From: Alphaproteobacteria bacterium
GTDB taxonomy: Bacteria; Pseudomonadota; Alphaproteobacteria; Micropepsales; Micropepsaceae
Length of the DNA: 64,000 nucleotides
Direction: 5' to 3'
Assembly: GCA_947475445.1 (NCBI GenBank)
Contig: CANJLC010000004.1
Coordinates: forward strand, 82,757 to 146,756
Shown: positions 57,978 to 64,000 of the stretch, piece after piece
Numbering within the stretch: position 1 is the stretch's first letter
Layout of the letters: every line of letters begins with the position of its first letter
Position numbers and translations under genes: made by a program
Notes under the pieces: model-generated
The model's input: the letters and a program-made list of their open reading frames with translations, nothing else
What the model was told of the DNA's origin: nothing
Databases searched by the model: none

Positions 57978-57996
57978 TACCTTGCTTTGCAAGGTA
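57978..57996. promoter_or_regulatory. Perfect palindromic operator candidate upstream of TPR-sulfotransferase
   Basis: TACCTTGC-TTT-GCAAGGTA is a perfect 19-bp inverted repeat. It overlaps a second perfect palindrome, GCAAGGTACCTTGC, at 57972-57985, so three GCAAGGT half-sites alternate. It lies 57 bases before the sulfotransferase start, in the 167-bp gap after the tetR gene. The symmetry suits a dimeric repressor. The TetR protein encoded next door or an unlinked PadR/TetR-like factor could bind it. Confidence 0.5.
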
Positions 57997-58088
57997 GCAG
58001 GTGGTAGAAGTCTGCCATGCGCGAAGGCCTTCCTGCTGCGTCGGGCGTATTGAGGATGTCGAGCCGCGCCTGCGCGCGGCGGCGTCCC

Positions 58089-58691
58089 TTATTGCGGTGA
58101 AAGAAAACGCGAAATCATCAGTTTCAGATATTCCACATTGCGGCCCATATCCGCCTTGGGGTCGCGGATGGACACGGTGCGCATCCCGTCCAGCACGCTC
58201 AGCAGCAGCCCCGCCGTGATATCGGCATCCAGGCCCGGGTCGATCTGGCCGCGCGCCTGGCCGCTGCGCACAAACTCCGCCAGGAGCTGGCGCATCTTGC
58301 GGCTGTTGGCCTGCACGATCTTGGCGATGGCGGGATTGCGCTCCGCTTCCACCAGCAGCTCCAGCACCAGCCGGCCCATGGCCCTTTTGTTGGCATCCCT
58401 TTTGGTCTTGACCCGGTCCATCTGCGCCGTCAGCGCGGAAAGGACGTTGGGGCTTTTCATCATCTCGCCGAAACTGGCCTCGATGCGCGCCATGCCGGCC
58501 TCCGAAATGGCGGTGGCGATGGCCTCCTTGCTGGAGAAATAGTGGTAAAGGTGCCCCGGGCTGATACCGGCTTCCTTGCAGATTTTCGCCGTGCTGGCGC
58601 CGTGAAAGCCGTCCCGGAAGAAGCAGCGCAGCGCCGCGGCCAGAATTTCCGCCTGTTTTTCCGCATGTTTCACGGGGTCGAGCTTGCGCAT
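58089..58691 (-). CDS. TetR-family transcriptional repressor
   Basis: A 200-residue regulator with an N-terminal helix-turn-helix (about residues 10-60), AALRCFFRDGFHGASTAKICKEAGISPGHLYHYFSSKEAIATAI, and a helical ligand-binding C-terminus. It is divergent from an RND efflux operon, the classic arrangement of local repression released by a pump substrate. The start is ATG at 58691 or GTG at 58700. A TATTAT -10-like box lies so close (58704-58709) that the transcript might be leaderless. Confidence 0.92.
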   Translation of the reverse strand: MRKLDPVKHAEKQAEILAAALRCFFRDGFHGASTAKICKEAGISPGHLYHYFSSKEAIATAISEAGMARIEASFGEMMKSPNVLSALTAQMDRVKTKRDANKRAMGRLVLELLVEAERNPAIAKIVQANSRKMRQLLAEFVRSGQARGQIDPGLDADITAGLLLSVLDGMRTVSIRDPKADMGRNVEYLKLMISRFLSPQ

Positions 58692-58730
58692 GTCCGGCAC
58701 GCTATAATAGATCGTTCACTCTAACAATGC

Positions 58731-58759
58731 TTGACGCGCTGCAGCAAATCCCGTAAATC
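58731..58759 (+). promoter_or_regulatory. Possible promoter of the RND efflux operon
   Basis: TTGACG, 17 bases, TAAATC in the gap between tetR and the efflux adaptor. The -35 box is good and the -10 is weak. A GATCGTTCACTC segment next to it could be an operator half-site, but I could not find its full partner. Confidence 0.35.
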
Positions 58760-58790
58760 TGCTTGGCGATCCGTCAAGGCAAGGCCTCCC

Positions 58791-59891
58791 ATGAATGTGG
58801 TGCCGTCCCGGTTTGAGCCGCAGGCCGTTTCGCGGTTCAAATCGCGCAGGCTGGTCTATGCCCTGGTCGGGGCAGGGGGGCTGCTGCTGGCGGGGCTTTT
58901 GATCTGGCACTTCGCCGCCCGCAAGCCGGCTGTCATCGCCAAGCCCATGCCCAGCCTGACCGTCACCACCGCCATCCCGCACCGCGCCGTGTGGGGCGAA
59001 ACGCTGGATTCCTCCGGCGCCATCGCCGCTTGGCAGGAAGCCATCATCGGCTCGCAGATCGGCGGCTATCAGCTGGTGGAGGTGCGCGCCAATGTCGGCG
59101 ACCAGGTGAAAAAGGGCCAGTTGCTGGCCCGCTTCGATCCGGATTTGCTGGGCGCCGAGGCGGCGCAGCTGCAGGCCAATTACGACCAGGCCGTGGCCAA
59201 TGAAAAACGCGCCCAGGCGCTGAAACAGTCCGGCGCCATATCGGAACAGAATGTGCTGCTGGCCGTCACCACCGCCAAGACGGCGCTGGCCCAGCTCTCC
59301 GCCAAGAAACTGCAACTGCGCTACGCCAATGTCGTGGCGCCCGATGACGGCGCCATTTCTTCGCGCACCGCCACGCTGGGCGCGGTCACGCCCATCGGCC
59401 AGGAATTGTTTCGCCTCATCCGGCAGAACCGGCTGGAATGGCGCGGCGAACTGACGGCGGCGCAGATCAGCCAGATTGTGATCGGCCAGGCCATCGCCCT
59501 GACCTTGCCCGACGGTACGCAGGCCAGCGCCAAGGTGCGCCAGATCGCGCCGCAACTCGACAGCGCCTCGCGCCTTGGCACCGTCTATGCCGACATCGTT
59601 CCAGGCAGCCATGCCCGCGCCGGCATGTATGCCGATGGCAAGGTGGCGCTGGAACGCAGCCCGGCGCTGGTCGTCCCGGCCCAATCGGTCGTGGTGCGTG
59701 ACGGGCGCAATTACGTCTTCAAGCTGGCGGACAGCAGCGCCACGCCCCGCCTGCGCATGCAGCTGGTGACGCCGGGGCGCCGCCAGGGCGATGAAGTGGA
59801 AATCCTGCAGGGAATTTCTGAATCCGACCGGGTGGTGGCGCAGGGCGCCGGCTTCCTGGGCGACAATGACATTGTGCGGCTGACGCAATGA
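58791..59891 (+). CDS. RND efflux periplasmic adaptor (MFP)
   Basis: A 366-residue HlyD/MFP-type adaptor with one N-terminal membrane helix (about residues 23-42). The lipoyl half motifs are GAIAAWQEAIIGSQIGG and VRANVGDQVKKGQLLARFD, followed by a helical hairpin around residues 110-165 and a beta-barrel domain. The start at 58791 gives a normal short cytoplasmic leader; the longer open frame lacks support. It links the RND pump to an outer-membrane channel that is not encoded here. It overlaps the pump gene by four bases (ATGA). Confidence 0.94.
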   Translation: MNVVPSRFEPQAVSRFKSRRLVYALVGAGGLLLAGLLIWHFAARKPAVIAKPMPSLTVTTAIPHRAVWGETLDSSGAIAAWQEAIIGSQIGGYQLVEVRANVGDQVKKGQLLARFDPDLLGAEAAQLQANYDQAVANEKRAQALKQSGAISEQNVLLAVTTAKTALAQLSAKKLQLRYANVVAPDDGAISSRTATLGAVTPIGQELFRLIRQNRLEWRGELTAAQISQIVIGQAIALTLPDGTQASAKVRQIAPQLDSASRLGTVYADIVPGSHARAGMYADGKVALERSPALVVPAQSVVVRDGRNYVFKLADSSATPRLRMQLVTPGRRQGDEVEILQGISESDRVVAQGAGFLGDNDIVRLTQ

Positions 59892-62800
59892 ACCTGGCCA
59901 CTTGGTCAATCCGCAACCCGATTCCGTCCATCCTGCTCTTCGTGCTGCTGGCGGCCGCCGGGATATGGGGCTTTCGCGCCCTGCCGATCCAGAATTTCCC
60001 GGATCTGGACCTGCCCACCGTCACTGTCACCCTGGCCCAGCCCGGCGCCGATCCGCAGCAGATGGAAACCGAAATTGCGCGGCGGGTTGAGGATTCCCTC
60101 GCCACCCTCAGCGGCCTCAAGCATCTGCGCACAACCGTCACCGATGGCCGCGTCTCCATCGTGGTGGAGTTTGTGCTGGAAAAACAGCTTTCCGACGCCC
60201 TGATCGAAACCAAGAATGCGGTGGACCGGGTGCGCTCCGACCTGCCCAGCGACATGCAGCAGCCCACCGTCAGTTCGGTGACGATCGGCGGCGCGCCGAT
60301 CCAGACCTATGCCGTGGCCTGGCCGCAGATGGATGAAGAGGCGCTGTCCTGGTTCGTGGACGATACCTTGGCCCGCACCGTGCTGGCGGTGCCCGGCGTT
60401 GGCCGCTTTGACCGCATCGGCGGCGTCAGTCGCGAAGTGCGCATCGACGTGGATCCGGTCCGGCTGGCGGCGCTGAGCATCACGCCGGCCGATGTCAGCC
60501 GCGCCTTGCAGCAGGTCCAGCAGGAATCCTCCGGCGGGCGCGGCCAGCTGGGCGAACGCGAACAATCCATCCGCACCATCGCCACCGTGAAACAGGCATC
60601 CGAACTGGCGGCGCTGCCCATTACTTTATCCTCCGGGCGCAGTATCCGCCTCGATCAGGTCGCCACCGTCAGCGATACCATTGCCGAGCGCGCCCAGGCC
60701 GCCTTGCTGGACGGCAAGCCGGTGGTGGGTTTCCGCATCTATCGCGCCAAGGGCTATGACGAAACCAAGATCGCGGCACAGGTGCGCGTGGCGCTGGACA
60801 AGCTGACCGCCTCCCATCCCGGCCTCACCGCCACCCTGTCCTCCGGCACGGTCGGCTACACGCTGGAACAGTATAATGGCTCCATCGACATGCTGTACGA
60901 AGGCGCGCTGCTCGCCATCGTGGTGGTGTGGGCCTTCCTGCGCGACTGGCGCGCCACCCTGATCGCGGCGGCGGCGCTGCCGCTTTCCATCCTGCCGGCT
61001 TTCGCGGCGATGTACTGGCTGGGCTATTCGCTCAACACTTTGACGCTGCTGGCGCTGGCGGTGATCGTGGGCATCCTGGTGGATGACGCGATTGTCGAAA
61101 TCGAGAACATCACCCGCCATGCCCAGATGGGAAAACCCATCAAGCAGGCCGCTGCCGACGCGGTGACCGAAATTGCCCTGGCCGTGATCGCCACGACCCT
61201 CAGCCTGGTGGTGGTGTTCCTGCCCACCGCCATCATGGGCGGCATTCCGGGCCTGATCTTCGAGCAGTTCGGCTGGACGGCGGTGATCGCGGTGCTGACC
61301 TCCCTGCTGGTGGCGCGCCTGCTCACGCCCATGCTGGCGGCCTATTTCCTCAAATCCCATCCTGCAAAGCATCAAGGCGACGGCCCGCTGATGCGCCGCT
61401 ACCTGTCCGCCATCGCATGGTGCCTGGCGCATCGCCGCAAGACCGTCATCGGCGCGACCCTGTTCTTTTTCGCGTCCGTCGCGATGGTGCCCTTCATTCC
61501 CACCGGCCTGATCCCGGCCGCCGACAGCGGCTTCACCGTGGTCAGCGTCGAACTGCCGCCCGGCTCTTCGCTTGTCTCCTCCCGCGCCATGGCGGAAAAG
61601 GCGCGCCTTGCCATTGCGGATGTCAGCGGCATCGCCAGCGTCTTCACCACGGTCGGCAATGGCCAGCAGGCGGGCTTTGGCGGCGCGGGCGCCGGCGAAG
61701 TGCGCCGTGCTTCGCTGACCGTCACGCTGGGCGCGCGCGGCGAACGTCCCAAGCAGAAAGACATCGAAAACGCCATCCGCGCCCGGTTGCTGACCGTGCC
61801 GGGGGCCCGCTTCACCGTGGGCCAGGGCGGCCTGGGCGAAAAGCTCAATCTCATTTTGGCCAGCGACGACATTCCGGCGCTGAAAGCGACGGCCCAGTTG
61901 CTGGAGCGGCAATTGCGCTCGGTGGGCAGTCTTTCCAACGTCAACAGCTCCGCCAGCCTGGAGCGGCCCGAGATTATCGTGCGCCCCGATTTGCAGCGCG
62001 CCGCCGAACGCGGCGTCACCACGGCGGCCATCGGCAGCACCATGCGCGTGGCCACCAGCGGCGATTTTGATCCCCTGGTGGCGCGCCTCAACCTCGACAA
62101 TCGCCAGGTCTATATCCGCGTGCGCATGCCCGATGCCTTGCGCCAGGATCTGTCCACCTTCGAAAATCTTCGCGTCGCGGCGCGCGGCGGCACCACCGTG
62201 CCTCTGTCCAGCGTGGCAAAATTGTCCGTGGAAAGCGGCCCGTCCCAGATCGACCGCTATGACCGCGCCCGTTACGTCACGGTCAGCGCCGATCTTGGCG
62301 GCATGCCGCTTGGCGAGGCCCTGGCTGCCGCCCGAAATACCCCGGCGGTGAAGGCCATGCCCGCCAGCGTGCAGCTGATCCAGAGCGGCGACGCCGAAAT
62401 CGCGGGCGAATTGATGGGCGGCTTCGCCATGGCCATCGTGGTTGGCATTGTCTCGGTGTTCTGCGTGCTGGTGCTGCTGTTCCAGGATTTCTTCCAGCCC
62501 GTCACCATTCTCTCCGCCATCCCGCTTTCCTTGGGCGGCTCATTCCTGGCGCTCTTGATCGTGCGCAGCGAACTCGACATGCCCTCCATGATCGGCTTCA
62601 TCATGCTGATGGGCATTGTCACCAAGAATTCCATCCTGCTGGTGGAATACGCCATTGTCAGCATTCGCGACCGCGGCTTGTCGCGCCATGACGCGCTGGT
62701 GGATGCCTGCCACAAGCGCGCCCGGCCCATCGTCATGACCACGGTGGCGATGATCGCCGGCATGCTGCCCATCGCGCTGGGCATGGGCGCCGATTCCAGC

Positions 62801-62956
62801 TTCCGCCAGCCCATGGCAATTTCGGTGATTGGCGGGCTGCTGACCTCAACCGGCCTCAGCCTGCTGGTCGTGCCCGTCGTCTATACCTACATAGACGATC
62901 TGGAGCATTGGCTGGGACGGCTGTTTCGCCGCCGCGCCGTGGCTCCCGCGGAATAG
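59888..62956 (+). CDS. RND-type inner-membrane multidrug/solvent efflux pump
   Basis: A 1022-residue AcrB/MexF-like transporter with 12 membrane helices and two large periplasmic loops. Proton relay residues lie in VIVGILVDDAIVEIENI of the fourth helix (two Asp), and the second half shows FIMLMGIVTKNSILLVEYA. The N-terminus NLATWSIRNPIPSILLFVLL is typical of the group. It is coded with its adaptor and under a divergent TetR, so export of drugs or small metabolites is likely. No outer-membrane factor follows; it may use one elsewhere. Confidence 0.96.
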   Translation: MNLATWSIRNPIPSILLFVLLAAAGIWGFRALPIQNFPDLDLPTVTVTLAQPGADPQQMETEIARRVEDSLATLSGLKHLRTTVTDGRVSIVVEFVLEKQLSDALIETKNAVDRVRSDLPSDMQQPTVSSVTIGGAPIQTYAVAWPQMDEEALSWFVDDTLARTVLAVPGVGRFDRIGGVSREVRIDVDPVRLAALSITPADVSRALQQVQQESSGGRGQLGEREQSIRTIATVKQASELAALPITLSSGRSIRLDQVATVSDTIAERAQAALLDGKPVVGFRIYRAKGYDETKIAAQVRVALDKLTASHPGLTATLSSGTVGYTLEQYNGSIDMLYEGALLAIVVVWAFLRDWRATLIAAAALPLSILPAFAAMYWLGYSLNTLTLLALAVIVGILVDDAIVEIENITRHAQMGKPIKQAAADAVTEIALAVIATTLSLVVVFLPTAIMGGIPGLIFEQFGWTAVIAVLTSLLVARLLTPMLAAYFLKSHPAKHQGDGPLMRRYLSAIAWCLAHRRKTVIGATLFFFASVAMVPFIPTGLIPAADSGFTVVSVELPPGSSLVSSRAMAEKARLAIADVSGIASVFTTVGNGQQAGFGGAGAGEVRRASLTVTLGARGERPKQKDIENAIRARLLTVPGARFTVGQGGLGEKLNLILASDDIPALKATAQLLERQLRSVGSLSNVNSSASLERPEIIVRPDLQRAAERGVTTAAIGSTMRVATSGDFDPLVARLNLDNRQVYIRVRMPDALRQDLSTFENLRVAARGGTTVPLSSVAKLSVESGPSQIDRYDRARYVTVSADLGGMPLGEALAAARNTPAVKAMPASVQLIQSGDAEIAGELMGGFAMAIVVGIVSVFCVLVLLFQDFFQPVTILSAIPLSLGGSFLALLIVRSELDMPSMIGFIMLMGIVTKNSILLVEYAIVSIRDRGLSRHDALVDACHKRARPIVMTTVAMIAGMLPIALGMGADSSFRQPMAISVIGGLLTSTGLSLLVVPVVYTYIDDLEHWLGRLFRRRAVAPAE

Positions 62957-62971
62957 CGCGCGATATTCCTG

Positions 62972-63514
62972 CTAGACGCCCTTCCACTGGCGCACGCGGC
63001 CGACGTCCATGTGGACGAAATTCGAGGTCGGATAAAGCCCGACGCCGCCAAGACGCAAGTCCAGCGCCACCTGGCGCAGATCCGTCAATTTGCGGCCCGG
63101 CAGGCGGACATCAATCGCAATGCCTTCCATGTGCAGGCTGTGGGCCGCAACGCCGCTGCTCTTCTGGTGCAATGCCGCGTTGGTGACGGGGGAGCGGTAG
63201 CCTGAAATCACTTCGAAGGTGGCGCTGCTGTCCATTTCCTGGTGCACCCGGTGCAGCAGATCCAGCAGGCGCGGTTCCATGGCATGGCTTTCGCCGGTGC
63301 GGTGATCGCGCAGCACGTGACTGATCTGGGCCAGGGCGCCCGGCTCATAGGCGCCGTCGGCCCAATAATCCAGCTTCACTTTTTCGCCGGTATGCAGGTT
63401 GGAAAGCGCCAGGCTGCGCTTGCCGCTGGCGGGGGATTGCATGGCCAAAGCCGGCCTGGCGGCCAGCGCGAACAATGCGCCGCCTCCCGTGCGCAACAGC
63501 GCGCGTCGTGACAT
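62972..63514 (-). CDS. Tat-exported DUF882 (YcbK/M15-like) peptidoglycan-related protein
   Basis: A 180-residue protein with a twin-arginine signal (SRRALLRTGGGALFAL, cleavage near PALAM), followed by a DUF882/peptidase M15-like domain. Likely zinc ligands lie in SLHMEGIAIDV (His, Asp) and NFVHMDVG (His), matching the HxxGxAxD...H pattern of LAS metallopeptidases. E. coli MepK (YcbK) of this family cleaves 3-3 (meso-DAP-meso-DAP) crosslinks made by L,D-transpeptidases. The start is the second Met (63514). The neighbouring remnant at 63581 is exactly such an L,D-transpeptidase, which supports a shared wall role. Confidence 0.9.
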   Translation of the reverse strand: MSRRALLRTGGGALFALAARPALAMQSPASGKRSLALSNLHTGEKVKLDYWADGAYEPGALAQISHVLRDHRTGESHAMEPRLLDLLHRVHQEMDSSATFEVISGYRSPVTNAALHQKSSGVAAHSLHMEGIAIDVRLPGRKLTDLRQVALDLRLGGVGLYPTSNFVHMDVGRVRQWKGV

Positions 63515-63580
63515 GATCATGCGGACAAGGTTCTTCTGACAGCAGCCTCGCCGCCCTCATACCAAACTTCGCGGCCTTAA

Positions 63581-63852
63581 TCAAAGTTCCGCAAGTTCCG
63601 CTCCGGTGCTGGAACCGGCGATGCCCAAGGCGCGGATCAGCGGCGCGTCACGCCCATACACATCATCGCGGAAGGCGGCGATGCCGTCGCTGTTTCCGAT
63701 CGCCGTCCAATATTGGACATAGACCGGAATGTTTTGCGCCAGCGGCTGGCGCGTTGTTTCACCGCTGGCGATTTTTTCATCCAGTGCCTGGGCGTCCGCG
63801 CCAAGGGCCCAGGATGCCAGGTCGTGAATCCGCTCCACCCGCACGCAGCCAT
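63581..63852 (-). pseudogene. L,D-transpeptidase (YkuD), 3' remnant cut at the active site by an IS
   Basis: About 90 C-terminal residues of an L,D-transpeptidase remain. The catalytic segment reads GCVRVERIHDLASWALG with the nucleophilic Cys, but the His before Gly is lost: the reading upstream of the AT-GGC-TGC junction at 63852/63853 is foreign DNA, and it carries an in-frame stop. Restoring a C gives the standard HGCVRVE motif. The remaining PVYVQYWTAIGNSDGIAAFRDDVYGRD tail is typical of YcbB-type enzymes. The upstream part of the gene probably lies beyond the IS, outside the window. The gene is non-functional as seen. Confidence 0.85.
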
Positions 63853-64000
63853 TGATCGGCCCCCACTGGGTGGTCCGTTTTGATTGTTAGTGCATTCCAG
63901 CCTCCAGCGCTATGGCCGGCCGTAGGTGGAGCGTAGCGGAACCGGAGGGCGGCCATAGCGACGACGCGGTTTCGGGGGCCGGCGGCTGATAACCGAGCGA
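63853..64000. mobile_element. Left end of an insertion sequence (truncated by window edge)
   Basis: The element begins with TGATCGGCCCCCA at 63853 (terminal TG, whose partner end would be CA), followed by GGTGGTCCGTTTTG, which looks like a terminal repeat. It contains the last 37 codons of a transposase (63887-64000, minus). A perfect CGCTATGGCCG/CGGCCATAGCG inverted repeat occurs within the transposase end at 63908-63959. TG/CA ends and the transposase C-terminus suggest an IS3, IS21 or IS481-type element; the family cannot be fixed from this end. Confidence 0.8.
63887..64000 (-). CDS. Transposase C-terminus (integrase-core type, truncated by window edge)
   Basis: Read from base 64000 downward, the frame gives SLGYQPPAPET, the hallmark end of DDE integrase-core transposases (usual form HSSLGYRPPAPE), and continues WPPSGSATLHLRPA to a stop at 63887-63889. 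The rest of the gene lies beyond the right edge. It is too short here to be listed as an ordinary frame but the motif is distinctive. Confidence 0.8.
   Translation of the reverse strand, partial: SLGYQPPAPETASSLWPPSGSATLHLRPAIALEAGMH

Noticed and set aside
58001..58219. A 72-residue plus-strand frame between the palindrome and the tetR gene
   Set aside because: No ribosome site, odd composition, and it runs antisense into tetR.

Overview
The window is a high-GC chromosomal segment of a Gram-negative bacterium, most probably an alphaproteobacterium. The evidence is the housekeeping set and its arrangement (glmU-glmS-rpiA-gor, class II DAHP synthase, a CimA/LeuB/LeuD branched-chain route, Atm1-type ABC exporter, two-domain cold-shock protein), a perfect EcfG-type general-stress promoter (GGAAC-N16-CGTT), a TonB-dependent receptor and an RND pump. 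Family or genus cannot be fixed from sequence reading alone.

Layout. 0-5 kb: end of an aldo/keto reductase, an extradiol-dioxygenase-like enzyme, a small cytochrome c, tRNA-Val(CAC), a MASE1 histidine kinase broken by two single-base frameshifts, a stand-alone receiver protein and Gph. 5-20 kb: mainly plus-strand core metabolism (glmU, glmS, rpiA, gor, DAHP synthase, a membrane protein, a Gfo/Idh/MocA oxidoreductase, nadE, gltX, cysS, cimA). 20-28.5 kb: a LOG protein, an unlisted 30-residue membrane peptide just upstream of an Atm1-like exporter, a two-CSD RNA-binding protein facing a DEAD-box helicase, DUF188, SelO, leuD and leuB. 28.5-40 kb: a TPR-GT41 glycosyltransferase, a PQQ dehydrogenase with its cytochrome c, malic enzyme, DUF983 and PEP carboxylase. 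39.4-43.6 kb: a membrane S1C protease, then MoxR, DUF58 and VWA genes. 43.6-44.4 kb: a divergent stress pair (PRC-barrel protein and a Gln-rich 53-residue protein). 44.4-58 kb: a second TPR-GT41 gene, a DipZ-like thiol-disulfide protein, a DUF5666-like secreted protein, a TonB receptor, and three TPR-fused enzymes (methyltransferase, 2OG-Fe(II) oxygenase, sulfotransferase). 58-63 kb: a TetR-RND efflux locus. The right edge holds a DUF882 protein and an L,D-transpeptidase gene cut at its catalytic His-Gly-Cys motif by an insertion sequence that runs off the window.

The most distinctive feature is five separate genes in 30 kb that fuse TPR arrays to different modifying enzymes: two GT41 glycosyltransferases, a methyltransferase, a 2OG oxygenase and a sulfotransferase. 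Three of them lie directly downstream of a TonB receptor. I propose a TPR-guided protein- or peptide-modification set; this is inference. Other items worth checking are the broken kinase, the IS-disrupted transpeptidase, the stress promoters, a perfect palindromic operator before the sulfotransferase, and the small membrane peptide.
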